This document shows, piece by piece, positions 1 through 8,217 of a stretch of 42,111 nucleotides of DNA. The DNA lies in contig JAJDTM010000047.1 of assembly GCA_022827185.1 (NCBI GenBank), positions 1-42,111 on the forward strand, written 5' to 3'. Position 1 is the stretch's first letter. Each line of letters begins with the position of its first letter. Made by a program: the position numbers and the translations under genes. The notes under the pieces were generated by a model. That model saw only the letters and a program-made list of their open reading frames with translations, had not been told where the DNA came from and ran no database searches. Origin of the DNA: Candidatus Poribacteria bacterium (GTDB lineage: Bacteria > Poribacteria > WGA-4E > WGA-3G).

Positions 1-216
1 CAAACGTGTTCGGAGTGCTGTCAGAGATTGCCTATAAAACTGAAGTTGTCCGAGCGTGTGTTCCATTGTCCATCTTGTGGCTTGAAACTTGACCGCGACC
101 ACAACGCGGCTTTGAATATCTTACACAGGGCGGCTTGCGCCCTTCGTGGAGAGGTATGGGATACCATCCTCTATGAAACGAGAAATCCTTTGCTAAAAAA
201 GGCTTGTTGGGATTAA
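1..216 (+). CDS. tnpB: TnpB-type RNA-guided nuclease of an IS200/IS605 element, C-terminal end only
   Basis: The reading frame is open from the first base to the TAA at 214-216, so only the last 71 residues are in the window. They hold two CxxC pairs (CSEC and CPSC), which form the zinc ribbon typical of TnpB/OrfB. The motif DRDHNAALNI follows and carries the last RuvC-like catalytic aspartate. In this family the protein is a programmable nuclease guided by an RNA made from the element's right end, and it promotes element retention rather than transposition itself. A right-end hairpin follows 12 bases after the stop, supporting an intact 3' end. The N-terminal part and any tnpA lie outside the window, so whether the element is active cannot be judged. 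Confidence 0.93.
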   Translation, partial: QTCSECCQRLPIKLKLSERVFHCPSCGLKLDRDHNAALNILHRAACALRGEVWDTILYETRNPLLKKACWD

Positions 217-256
217 CCTCTTAACAAGCCCCGATGCTTTAGCACGGGGTACTTGA
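1..256 (+). mobile_element. Right end of an IS605-family element
   Basis: The element comprises the tnpB 3' end and a hairpin at 229-249: arms CCCCG-(A)-TGC and GCACGGGG around a TTTA loop, with one bulged A. The hairpin is followed by GTACTTGACTC, which looks like the right-end cleavage zone. The exact last base is a guess within 250-258. The hairpin would also be part of the guide-RNA scaffold in a TnpB system, with host sequence beyond it acting as guide. The next gene starts only about 13-20 bases downstream. Confidence 0.75.
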
Positions 257-268
257 CTCATAGCGAGT

Positions 269-1261
269 GTGCCTTTGAACAGAGAACTATTCCGACAGGT
301 TACCAAATTCGGCTTACCAACGGTACTGGCAGTCATTATAGCGTACTTCCTCTTAAAAGAGATTGACCTCCAAGAGATACCGCAAACCCTCAGTCGATTA
401 TCCATAAAGGCACTCCTTATCGGGTTCACCTGCTACTGCGTGTTAGTGCTGGCGAAAGCGTTGCGTTTCCGAGCACTCCTTAATCTCGATAGCGGTGTCC
501 ATCAGGTCTTTCCTATTTTAGCGTTGCATACCTTTTGGGGCAATATCCTCCCGATGCGGACAGGCGATGTCTCTTATATCTACCTGATGCAACGCCGACA
601 GAAAGTAGACGCAACACAGGGAATCGCTTCGCTGCTGGTGGCGAGTTTGATTGATCTGATATTGCTGATAGGTTTAGTGATTGCTACTGTTTGGCTCCTG
701 CGGAATGAACTCCCGAATTCGCTCACAGTGACGCTCTTGTCCCTCTCGCTTCTTTTAATAGGAAGTGCCTTAATTACAGTTTTTGTCCTCGTTGCTGTCG
801 CGCCAAACGTCTGTATGAAACTCGCCGACCGATGCGCGAGTCCGCTATTACGCCTTGAAAAGCGACCCGTTTCGTGGGTCGTCAATAAAGGCTTGCAAGT
901 CCTTCAAGAACTAACGGCGTTCCGATCGAATCGGCGGTTTTTGGAAGTATGGGCATACTCGTTAATGTGTATCGTGATCCGATTCGGATTTCAGTGCTAC
1001 CTCGTCGCCGAAATGGGTGTTGATGTTCCGATGCTTCAGGTATTATTCGCACTCGCATTTACCAACGTCTTTAACCTGTTACCTGTGCAAACGGTTCTTA
1101 ACTTCGGGACGACAGAGTTTCCGTTTGTCTGGTTACTAACACATTTCGGGACATCGGTGGAGGTCGCAACTGTTACAGGGTTTAGCCTGCACATTCTGAT
1201 TCTACTTTACTGTCTACCTTTAGGTCTGTACGGATTCTTCAAAAAGCCGAAGGAGGAATAA
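269..1261 (+). CDS. Flippase-like integral membrane protein (lysylphosphatidylglycerol synthase TM-region / UPF0104 type)
   Basis: This 330-residue protein has about eight hydrophobic segments, the normal length and pattern for the UPF0104/AglD/MprF-TM superfamily. Members are membrane proteins thought to move or modify lipids or lipid-linked sugars; the substrate here is unknown. Recognisable parts are the AKALRFRALL stretch after the second membrane segment, the LLVASLIDLILL helix, and a late NLLPVQTVLNFGTTE segment similar to the conserved glycine-rich region of the family. The GTG at 269 is the only usable start because an in-frame TGA at 254-256, inside the IS end, blocks extension. No clear ribosome binding site precedes it. 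The IS insertion may therefore have replaced the original start and promoter. The amidohydrolase gene follows after 4 bases, so the two are probably co-transcribed. Confidence 0.8.
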   Translation: MPLNRELFRQVTKFGLPTVLAVIIAYFLLKEIDLQEIPQTLSRLSIKALLIGFTCYCVLVLAKALRFRALLNLDSGVHQVFPILALHTFWGNILPMRTGDVSYIYLMQRRQKVDATQGIASLLVASLIDLILLIGLVIATVWLLRNELPNSLTVTLLSLSLLLIGSALITVFVLVAVAPNVCMKLADRCASPLLRLEKRPVSWVVNKGLQVLQELTAFRSNRRFLEVWAYSLMCIVIRFGFQCYLVAEMGVDVPMLQVLFALAFTNVFNLLPVQTVLNFGTTEFPFVWLLTHFGTSVEVATVTGFSLHILILLYCLPLGLYGFFKKPKEE

Positions 1262-1265
1262 ATAC

Positions 1266-2081
1266 ATGAGAATAATCGATCCGCATGTTCACGTTTGGAA
1301 AAACGATCCACAGTTTCCGTGGGCACCGGAGACAACAAACCCACCCGCAGAGGACGCTACCGCGGAGATGCTATTGGAATTGATGGCAGCAAACGATGTT
1401 GAAAAAACCGTCCTCGTTCAAGTCATCCACTACCGGTGGGATAATAGTTACGCTGCCGACGCAATGAAAAGGTATCCCGATAAATTCATGGGTGTTTGTC
1501 GGATCAACCCCGAAGACCCAGAGGCACCAGACCATCTCAGTCGCTGGACGGAAGAACACGGTTTCCACGGCGTGCGGTTGAGTCCTTCTGTCGGCCCCGC
1601 GGGCGATTGGTTTACAGGACCGCTGATGCCCCCTATCTTCAAGCGTGCCGAAACCCTCGGCGTACCGCTGCTGATGCTCACAGGTGCCGAACGATTGGTG
1701 GATCTCGTGCCGCTTTTGGAGCAGCACCCGGATCTGGATGTTGTGGTAGACCACATGGCGAGCTGCTCACCGGATGCCCCTGAAAAACTTGAATTACTCC
1801 TCAATCTCGCGAAATTTCCCCGCGTCTATGTTAAAATAAGCCATACTTGGTCAATCTCAAAGACGGGTTATCCGTGGGCGGACACGTTTGAACAGGTTAA
1901 GAAAGTATATCACGCCTTCGGTGGTTCGCGAATTATGTGGGGCACCGATTGGCCCGTCTGTCTCAGTCGGGCGAGTTATGCGGAAACCTTGGCAGTTGTC
2001 CGAGATGAGATGGACTTCTTTACACCGGAAGATCGAGAATGGGTATTAGGAAAAACAGCCCTACGTCTCTGGACATTCTAA
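1266..2081 (+). CDS. Amidohydrolase-2 family metal-dependent hydrolase
   Basis: This 271-residue TIM-barrel hydrolase belongs to the PF04909 type. The first strand carries the metal-binding DPHVH motif (residues 5-9). A later VVDHMA segment supplies another histidine, and the C-terminal WGTDWP motif carries the catalytic aspartate. The family includes sugar-lactone hydrolases and decarboxylases; the DPHVHVW start and GTDWP motif resemble the lactonase-like branch, but the substrate is not predictable. The ATG at 1266 is preceded by a strong AGGAGG-type site lying in the last codons of the upstream gene, so the two genes look translationally linked. Length and motifs are complete. Confidence 0.88.
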   Translation: MRIIDPHVHVWKNDPQFPWAPETTNPPAEDATAEMLLELMAANDVEKTVLVQVIHYRWDNSYAADAMKRYPDKFMGVCRINPEDPEAPDHLSRWTEEHGFHGVRLSPSVGPAGDWFTGPLMPPIFKRAETLGVPLLMLTGAERLVDLVPLLEQHPDLDVVVDHMASCSPDAPEKLELLLNLAKFPRVYVKISHTWSISKTGYPWADTFEQVKKVYHAFGGSRIMWGTDWPVCLSRASYAETLAVVRDEMDFFTPEDREWVLGKTALRLWTF

Positions 2082-2105
2082 ACACCACATTAATCCCCAC
2101 GTGCT

Positions 2106-2163
2106 GATGGCTGACTGCTGACAGCCATCTTTCTGACAACTGATAACTGATAACTGACAACTA
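2106..2163 (+). repeat. Heptamer repeat tract with an 8-bp inverted repeat
   Basis: The tract starts with a perfect inverted repeat (GATGGCTG at 2106-2113, CAGCCATC at 2122-2129). It continues as heptamers of the type CTGATAA/CTGACAA. Related tracts occur at seven other intergenic places in this window. Because the period is seven, stop codons appear in all three frames of one strand. No function is known to me. Confidence 0.8.
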
Positions 2164-2171
2164 TTTTACCT

Positions 2172-2200
2172 TTGACAAATTTTCTGGCGTGTGTTACCAT
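2172..2200 (+). promoter_or_regulatory. Sigma-70 type promoter for the zinc-ribbon gene
   Basis: A perfect TTGACA (2172-2177) is separated by 17 bases from TACCAT (2195-2200), 4 of 6 matches to the -10 consensus. It lies 126 bases upstream of the start at 2326. A weaker CATAAT alternative begins at 2198. Confidence 0.6.
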
Positions 2201-2284
2201 AATATCAGAAATGTACCGACGAGAATCCCCTTAACCTAAAAGCACCCTGGTGTGGTGCATTATAAAACCCTAACCCTTTTACCA

Positions 2285-2303
2285 GTGCGGTTTCTAACCT
2301 CGT
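2285..2303 (+). repeat. Degenerate copy of the GGTTTCTAACC palindrome family
   Basis: The core GGTTTCTAACC is shared with the palindrome at 39243-39263, but the outer arms no longer pair (GTGC against TCGT). A separate small hairpin, GCACC/GGTGC, lies at 2242-2258. Both fall in the leader of the zinc-ribbon gene. Confidence 0.5.
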
Positions 2304-2325
2304 CTGTTCGCAAGGAGAAAACATC

Positions 2326-2673
2326 ATGCCGTTTTGTCCACAATGCAGCACTAAATATAAAGAAGCCATTTCAACATGTCCGGATTGTCAGGTGGATCTC
2401 GTGCCGCACGCCGCACAAACCGAAATCCCGGAATACGGAGACTGGTACACGATTGAATCCGTACCGAATGAATTGGTGGGAAATATCCTCCAAAGCATCT
2501 TAGAGGATGACGGTATCCCCGTCTATTTACGTTGTCATGATGTCCCTAATTACGGTGGCGTGAAAGGGAATGCCAACCAGTCTGAGTGGGGCGATGTCCT
2601 TGTACCGGTTAATTTAGTCCCCCGAGCGCGGGAATGCCTCAAGTCCTATTTCGATTCACTCAAAGAAGAATAA
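2326..2673 (+). CDS. Zinc-ribbon protein with DUF2007-like C-terminal domain
   Basis: This 115-residue protein starts with a compact zinc ribbon (CPQC at residues 4-7 and CPDC at 18-21). A DUF2007-like alpha-beta domain follows: WYTIESVPNELVGNILQSIL, then a stretch ending in GDVLVPVNLVPRARECL. DUF2007 proteins are small, possibly signal-transducing or regulatory, with no settled biochemical role. The ATG at 2326 has a good AAGGAG site seven bases upstream. The gene has its own probable promoter at 2172-2200. It is likely cytoplasmic, with no signal peptide or membrane segment. Confidence 0.8.
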   Translation: MPFCPQCSTKYKEAISTCPDCQVDLVPHAAQTEIPEYGDWYTIESVPNELVGNILQSILEDDGIPVYLRCHDVPNYGGVKGNANQSEWGDVLVPVNLVPRARECLKSYFDSLKEE

Positions 2674-2692
2674 CACACGCAGACACATCGCT

Positions 2693-2905
2693 ATGAAAGC
2701 CAAGCAGCTCTATCTCATTAAGGAAGCAAGATCACATGTCCGCATGGCAGGAAAGATCCATGTGCGAGCACACCGCAGGCGCAACGGTAGTTACGTCAAA
2801 GAGCATTGGCGGCGACCCCCCAGCAGGAAGGTTGGCATCCACAAACGGTTTGATACAGCAGCGGAGCAACTCTCCTTCTTTGAAAACGACGAAACCTCAA
2901 GTTGA
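2693..2905 (+). CDS. Small basic protein, function unknown
   Basis: This 70-residue, strongly basic protein contains VRAHRRRNGSYVKEHWRR, a motif I associate with short phage-like or bacterial proteins in which a histidine-arginine-rich N-G-x-Y-V-x-x-H-W-R unit occurs. No function can be named. There is no convincing ribosome binding site, but the ATG lies 19 bases after the previous stop, suggesting co-transcription. The overlapping frame of the next gene is also open here, yet its translation in this stretch looks random, so I take this frame as the coding one. Confidence 0.55.
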   Translation: MKAKQLYLIKEARSHVRMAGKIHVRAHRRRNGSYVKEHWRRPPSRKVGIHKRFDTAAEQLSFFENDETSS

Positions 2906-3023
2906 CACAAGTCGAAAGGTTGATGTGAGAAGAAATTACATCGATGCTCTCAAACAATCCCAAATTATATCTTCTCAGAAAAACGCTATGACCTACTTCT
3001 TCCGAAACTTGCAAGCTGCTTCT

Positions 3024-4157
3024 ATGACCCATTATCGCTTGCAAGCCTGTGTGCTTTTACTGTTTTTCATTGCAAGTCCTACACTTTTTAGCGATGTTTA
3101 CCGTATCAAGAAAGGGGATACCCTTCTGATTGCCGTCGTCGGACAGCCGGAGTATACGCATTCTGTGCAGGTCCGTGAGGATGGTAAATTCAACTACTTT
3201 GGCGGTGAATTTGATGCTGCCGGTGTAACAGTAACAACAGTCAACCATCTGATTCGCGAGTTTCTCGTCCGAGATAATCACGTCAGCAACCCTGTTGTGA
3301 TGGTATCGTTGGTGTTACAAGAAAACGGTGTCTTCGTCGGCGGTGCGGTAAAAACCCCGGGACGTTATGCCATTTCGCCGGAGACCGATATCGATTTATA
3401 CCGTGCCATCGCACTTGCAGGCGGTATGGCAGAGAACGCCGATCGCCAAGGCGTACAATTAATTCGCACCGATCCCACCCAAAAAGTTGAAACCTACGAC
3501 CTCTCAACGCACCGTCCTTACCGCGATATCCGCGTCAACATCAACGATTTGGTGTACATTATGCCGCTGGCGGTCGTTGAGGTGCAAGGACAGGTCCAAA
3601 ACCCCGGAAAACTTTTTGTGCGTGGAGAGATTGGCATAAGACAAGCACTTGCACGTGCAGGCGGCCCCGATCGAGAGGCCGATCTGACCGCGATTGTGAA
3701 GGTCGCAAAAAGCGGAAAACTTTCCGAATTCAACCTCTCCGAACAGTTTTGGAAATCGCCACCAGACGGTGAACCTGCGCCATCTCTATTAGATGGTGAT
3801 GTGCTGTTTGTACCCAATGTTTTCAAAGTTGAACTGATCTACGTGACCGGTTACGTGCGTACCCCCGGTGCCCAACGCGTTCGTGGACCGTTAAACCTCT
3901 CGCAAGCGGTCGCGCTTGCAGGTGGGTTTGAAACCTCGGCGAACCGTGAAGAAGTCCTCATCCACCGCCGTGACGGCACAACTGTAGAGATCGCTATTCC
4001 GTCCGGTACTACTGGTGAGGCACAACAACAGGTTTTACTCTATCCAGGCGACATTTTAGAAATCAAGAAAAAGTTTCAGGTGAATTGGGGTCTTGTAAGT
4101 ACGCTCGCCTACATCCTCATCAGCGGGGTAGGCATTATAATCCAGTTGGCAAAGTAA
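3024..4157 (+). CDS. SLBB-domain polysaccharide export protein, Wza-like
   Basis: A signal peptide (hydrophobic core CVLLLFFIASP) is followed by a poly-export domain beginning YRIKKGDTLLIAVVGQPEY. Three SLBB units then follow, each showing the pattern GxVxxPGxxxV...AxAxAGG: VFVGGAVKTPGRY, VEVQGQVQNPGKL and IYVTGYVRTPGAQ. A C-terminal membrane segment (LVSTLAYILISGVGIIIQL) ends the protein, as in Wza-type translocons that carry capsule or exopolysaccharide across the outer membrane. The frame is open upstream to 2736, but that part overlaps the small basic gene and reads as noise. I place the start at ATG 3024 because it gives a normal signal peptide; ATG 2988 and GTG 2925 (with an AAAGG site) are alternatives. 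No tyrosine kinase or polymerase gene is adjacent, so the exported polymer is unknown. Confidence 0.85.
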   Translation: MTHYRLQACVLLLFFIASPTLFSDVYRIKKGDTLLIAVVGQPEYTHSVQVREDGKFNYFGGEFDAAGVTVTTVNHLIREFLVRDNHVSNPVVMVSLVLQENGVFVGGAVKTPGRYAISPETDIDLYRAIALAGGMAENADRQGVQLIRTDPTQKVETYDLSTHRPYRDIRVNINDLVYIMPLAVVEVQGQVQNPGKLFVRGEIGIRQALARAGGPDREADLTAIVKVAKSGKLSEFNLSEQFWKSPPDGEPAPSLLDGDVLFVPNVFKVELIYVTGYVRTPGAQRVRGPLNLSQAVALAGGFETSANREEVLIHRRDGTTVEIAIPSGTTGEAQQQVLLYPGDILEIKKKFQVNWGLVSTLAYILISGVGIIIQLAK

Positions 4158-4291
4158 ATGCTAAGGATGAGACTTCATTAAACACTCCGCACGTAAAATT
4201 TCAACTTATCTTTTTTTTTTACCGTGTTATGCGCGTTACGGATTTGTAGCGTTTGTAACGGGCAACGCGTTTTCTAAAAGGAGAAATAAAA

Positions 4292-4966
4292 GTGCAGTTA
4301 AAAAAGGGACACCTCTACATTATCTTCTTTTTCGCTTTACTCCCGATTACTGCCTACTCTCAGACAAGTTTATACAAACTACCGAAAGGCAGAACGGGGC
4401 TCGGACTTGGGTTTAGTACAACTGAGAATATCAACACAATCAGTGGCAGCCTTGATTATGGGATTGATAAGGATTTAAGAGTTTCTTTCACAGCGGGAGT
4501 TGGACTTATTGAGGATGATGAGTATAATGAAACGTTAGAAATTCTGCCAGCCCCTGCAGGTGGTCTGGCAGTAGTCCGAATTGGTTCCTTGGGACAGACA
4601 GGTTTAGATTATTTTCTCAATGGGAGTTTTAGTGCCATGTTTTCTCGGGTTGTTGATGCTGCAACAAGTGAAACATTCGTCAAGACACGCACACTCGGGC
4701 TTACGGGCGGCGGTGGGGTCTTAAAACGGTTGAATACCAAATCAGGATGGGGCCTAACCCCATTTTTTGGCGTATATTATTCAAATGCTTGGGCGGTTAC
4801 AGAGCGTCAATGGACCAGACTTGAAGAAACTGTCAGCGATAGTAGTATTTTAGGAGAAGCGGGGATAGAAATTCAGGTGTCACGGGCGACAAGCATCATC
4901 GGATCCCTTCTATTTTCTTTTGAGAGTTCTGATACCGTTTTTAGTATTGGGATAAATCTTCATTAA
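4292..4966 (+). CDS. Secreted protein, probable outer-membrane beta-barrel
   Basis: This 224-residue protein has a clear signal peptide (LYIIFFFALLPITAYS, cleavage near residue 23). The remainder alternates polar and hydrophobic residues with many glycines, including GLGLGFSTTENINTISGSLDYGI and GLTGGGGVLKRL, as expected of a small beta-barrel. The last strand is SSDTVFSIGINLH. No named family is recognised. The GTG start at 4292 is supported by AAAGGAG eight bases upstream. A run of ten T at 4211-4220 and a CGTTAC/GTAACG inverted repeat (4234-4260) lie in the leader. Its position after the SLBB exporter could indicate an envelope role, but this is inference. Confidence 0.7.
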   Translation: MQLKKGHLYIIFFFALLPITAYSQTSLYKLPKGRTGLGLGFSTTENINTISGSLDYGIDKDLRVSFTAGVGLIEDDEYNETLEILPAPAGGLAVVRIGSLGQTGLDYFLNGSFSAMFSRVVDAATSETFVKTRTLGLTGGGGVLKRLNTKSGWGLTPFFGVYYSNAWAVTERQWTRLEETVSDSSILGEAGIEIQVSRATSIIGSLLFSFESSDTVFSIGINLH

Positions 4967-5023
4967 AAATGCCGATGAGAATTATTTAGAGAGATTTACC
5001 AATGTCACTCAAGAAGGGAGCCA

Positions 5024-5066
5024 GAATCCTGCAAATCCTCTAATCCTATAAATCCTGATTCAGACA
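5024..5066 (+). repeat. AATCCT-type tandem repeat
   Basis: Four copies of AATCCT spaced 9-10 bases apart end in TGATTCAGAC, placed just before the restriction-modification gene. I recall similar AATCCT tracts as dispersed repeats in several environmental bacteria; their role is unknown. It occupies the place where a ribosome binding site would be expected upstream of 5078. Confidence 0.6.
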
Positions 5067-5077
5067 ATAGACGCAAT

Positions 5078-8000
5078 ATGCCAAATCTCAACATCAAACC
5101 TTCACATAAACCCATCAAAAACTACTACGCCGAACTCCAAGAATACGACAGCATCGGTGCAGCACACGAAGGCGCCGTCCGAACCGCATTCCAAAACCTA
5201 CTCCAACACTACTCCCGACAAGCAGACCTCATCCTCGTCTGCGAGAAGACACGTTCTTTCCCCCCTGATAAGGGGGGCCAGGGGGGTTCAGGACGGACCG
5301 CGCCAAATAGACGTATCCGACCGGACGGCGAAATCGTTGATACTTTCGGCTTACCCTACGGCTACTGGGAAGCAAAAGATACGCAGGACGATCTCTATAT
5401 CGAAGCAGATAAGAAGTTTGCCGCAGGCTACCCGTCCAAAAACATCGTCGTCCAGTCGCCGACACACGCACTCCTCTATCAACACGGGCAGCTCCAACTC
5501 GACTTAGACATCACCGAACCGAGAAACCTCGTCAACGTGCTCCAGACCTTCTTCGCCTATCAAGAGGAAAACATCGCGGCATGGCATACCGCAGTCGCAG
5601 AGTTTAAAGAGACTGTCCCTGAACTCGGTGAAAAGTTAGCGGTACTCATTGAGACCGAACGCCAAAACAACCCACAATTCCAAAAAGCGTTTATCAATTT
5701 TCATGAACAGTGCCAAACCTCCATCAACCCGAACCTGTCTATCGCTGCCGTTGAGGAGATGCTCATCCAGCATCTGTTGACCGAACGCATCTTCCGCACC
5801 GTCTTCAATAACCGCGACTTTACACGCCGCAATATCATCGCACGCGAAATCGAGAACGTCATTGACGCGCTCACTTCACAGACTTTTGATCGCAACCAGT
5901 TCCTCCAGAGTTTAGACCCGTTCTATGTAGCGATTGAGCGGACCGCCGCCACCATCACCGACTTCTCGCAAAAACAGGGATTCCTCAATACCGTCTACGA
6001 GCAGTTCTTTCAAGGCTTTTCCGTCAAGGTCGCAGACACGCACGGCATCGTCTACACACCACAACCTATCGTCGATTTCATGGTCAAAAGCGTTGAGCAT
6101 ATCCTACAGACCGAGTTTGATCGTTCCCTTTCAGATACCGGTGTGAATATCATTGACCCCTTCGTCGGCACCGGCAACTTCATCGTCCGCATCATGCAGG
6201 AATTGGAACCCATCGCGTTAGAACGTAAATACACCGCCGACCCGCCGGAACTCCAGTGCAACGAGGTGATGCTCCTACCCTACTACATCGCCAGTCTCAA
6301 CATAGAGCATGAATTTTACACGGCGACGAACCGGTATATCCCCTACGAAGGTTTATGCTTGGTGGATACGTTTGAGATGGTAGAGGACCGGCAGCTACAG
6401 CTACTCACTCCCGCTAATACCGCACGTGTTGAAAAACAGAAAGCGTCCGAGATGTTTGTTGTGATTGGCAATCCACCCTACAATGTCGGACAGGTCAACG
6501 AGAACGATAACAACAAGAACCGGAAGTATGAGGCGATGGACAAATCAATTGCCGAGACGTATGCGAAAGACTCCAAAGCGACACTCAGGAGTCAGCTGTA
6601 CGATCCGTATGTCAAGGCGATTCGGTGGGCATTGAATCGAATCGGAGCGGAAGGGATTGTCGCCTTTGTAACAAACAACAGTTTTCTCGAAGGTTTGGCG
6701 TTTGACGGGATGCGGAAACATCTGGCAGAAGATTGTGATGCTATCTATGTTTTGGACTTGGGAGGCAATGCACGAAAGGGATTAAAAGTTTCTGATGCGA
6801 ATGTGTTCGGGATTCGGGTCGGTGTGAGTATCAACCTATTCGTGAAGAAAAAACAGAAGTCAGCGGAATCCCCACGTATTTTTTACTATCGCACGGATGA
6901 TCTGTGGAACAGAGAACAGAAATTCAATTTTTTGAATGACCGCCAACACATAGGTGATGTTGCGTGGCAACCCATTCAACCAGATACACGACATACATGG
7001 CTCACCGAGGGACTCCACGCCGAATTTAACACCTTTATGCCGATGGGAAGTAAGGAAGCACGAGCAGCAAAAGAAGCGACAGTGGATGTGATTTTCAAAA
7101 CCTACAGCAATGGTGTGAAGACCAATCGGGATGCATGGGTTTGTAACTTCAACCGAGGCACGCTTATCGGAAATATGAGCAATATGGTTGCAACTTACAA
7201 TGCGGAAGCGGCTCGATGGATGCAACGGATGGATAGGGATACTAACCTTGATGATTTTGTGATGTCTGATGACACGAAGATCAAGTGGAGTCGCGACTTA
7301 AAGGCAAAATTGAAACGCGGACGAATAACTGAATATGCTGATGATAAAGTTAGACAATTATTTTATCGTCCGTTTACGAGATCCAACCTATACTTTGATC
7401 AAACAATGAACGATGTGGTATCTGTGTTTCCGTCTATTTTCCCTACATCTGAAACTGAAACGGAAAATCGAGTGATTTGCGCTGCTGGTATTGGTGATAG
7501 AAAAGGCTTTGGGTGTCTTGCTGTAAATAAGATTACCGCTTTTGATTTAGCATTTGAAAAGGCTTTATGTTTCCCTTTCTACACCTACGATGAGGATGGC
7601 ACCAACCGTCAAGAGAACATCACCGATTGGGCATTAACAGAATTCCGATCCCACTACAAAGACGATACCATCACCAAATGGGACATCTTCCACTATAACT
7701 ACGGACTCCTGCACCACCCTGACTATCGGGAAAAATACGAGGCGAACCTCAAACGCGACCTCCCGCACGTCCCCTTTGCCAAAGATTTCTGGGGATTCAC
7801 AAAAGCAGGCGCGCGGTTAGCAGATCTCCACATCAACTACGAATCCCAACCCGAATACGATGAACTAAAACTGATCCAAAACCCCGATGTACCACTCGAT
7901 TGGCGCGTCGAGAAAATGAAACTCTCCAAAGACAAAACCTCGCTCGTCTACAACGATTTCCTGACGATCAGCGGCATTCCTGAAAAGGTGTCCGACTATA

Positions 8001-8191
8001 GACTCGGCAACCGTTCCGCGTTGGAGTGGATAATAAATCAATATTGTGTTAAAATAGATAAACGCAGCGGCATTGTGAACGATCCAAACCGTGCGGACGA
8101 CCCACAGTACATCGTCAAACTCATCGGAAAGGTGATTACAATCAGTTTAGAGACAGTGAAGGTCGTTGAAAGACTGCCAGATTTAGCGTAG
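5078..8191 (+). CDS. Single-chain nuclease and N6-adenine DNA methyltransferase, Type IIG / ISP-like restriction enzyme
   Basis: This 1037-residue protein combines an N-terminal PD-(D/E)xK-like nuclease with an adenine methyltransferase. The nuclease candidates are Glu31, Asp83 or Asp88 (RPDGEIVD), and Glu98-Ala-Lys100. The methyltransferase carries motif I DPFVGTGNF near residue 360 and motif IV NPPY near residue 465. The C-terminal third (about 600-1037) should be the DNA-recognition part. No Walker A or DEAD motif is visible, so the translocating helicase of true Type ISP enzymes such as LlaGI is missing. The protein should methylate its site and cut unmethylated DNA. Residues about 61-73 (FPPDKGGQGGSGR) are translated from a dispersed repeat inserted within the nuclease domain. 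There is no ribosome binding site close to ATG 5078. It may be linked with the membrane protein 26 bases downstream. Confidence 0.88.
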   Translation: MPNLNIKPSHKPIKNYYAELQEYDSIGAAHEGAVRTAFQNLLQHYSRQADLILVCEKTRSFPPDKGGQGGSGRTAPNRRIRPDGEIVDTFGLPYGYWEAKDTQDDLYIEADKKFAAGYPSKNIVVQSPTHALLYQHGQLQLDLDITEPRNLVNVLQTFFAYQEENIAAWHTAVAEFKETVPELGEKLAVLIETERQNNPQFQKAFINFHEQCQTSINPNLSIAAVEEMLIQHLLTERIFRTVFNNRDFTRRNIIAREIENVIDALTSQTFDRNQFLQSLDPFYVAIERTAATITDFSQKQGFLNTVYEQFFQGFSVKVADTHGIVYTPQPIVDFMVKSVEHILQTEFDRSLSDTGVNIIDPFVGTGNFIVRIMQELEPIALERKYTADPPELQCNEVMLLPYYIASLNIEHEFYTATNRYIPYEGLCLVDTFEMVEDRQLQLLTPANTARVEKQKASEMFVVIGNPPYNVGQVNENDNNKNRKYEAMDKSIAETYAKDSKATLRSQLYDPYVKAIRWALNRIGAEGIVAFVTNNSFLEGLAFDGMRKHLAEDCDAIYVLDLGGNARKGLKVSDANVFGIRVGVSINLFVKKKQKSAESPRIFYYRTDDLWNREQKFNFLNDRQHIGDVAWQPIQPDTRHTWLTEGLHAEFNTFMPMGSKEARAAKEATVDVIFKTYSNGVKTNRDAWVCNFNRGTLIGNMSNMVATYNAEAARWMQRMDRDTNLDDFVMSDDTKIKWSRDLKAKLKRGRITEYADDKVRQLFYRPFTRSNLYFDQTMNDVVSVFPSIFPTSETETENRVICAAGIGDRKGFGCLAVNKITAFDLAFEKALCFPFYTYDEDGTNRQENITDWALTEFRSHYKDDTITKWDIFHYNYGLLHHPDYREKYEANLKRDLPHVPFAKDFWGFTKAGARLADLHINYESQPEYDELKLIQNPDVPLDWRVEKMKLSKDKTSLVYNDFLTISGIPEKVSDYRLGNRSALEWIINQYCVKIDKRSGIVNDPNRADDPQYIVKLIGKVITISLETVKVVERLPDLA
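5256..5291 (+). repeat. CCCCCTGATAAGGGGG-type repeat inserted in frame in a coding sequence
   Basis: The sequence CCCCCTGATAAGGGGG followed by GCCAGGGGGGTT matches the intergenic copy at 30396-30425, which reads the same up to ATTTAGGGGGTTT. The first half is a hairpin, CCCCC/GGGGG with a TGATAA loop. In the restriction gene it is read in the frame that avoids its TGA and TAA. Confidence 0.85.
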
Positions 8192-8217
8192 AGAGGCATG
8201 GGGTCAAGGAGAAAATT

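Noticed and set aside
2736..3023. N-terminal extension of the SLBB protein
   Set aside because: This stretch overlaps the small basic gene, lacks domain character, and would bury the signal peptide almost 100 residues into the protein.
4208..4220. Run of T after the SLBB gene as a terminator
   Set aside because: No stem of useful length precedes the T-run, so an intrinsic terminator is not supported.
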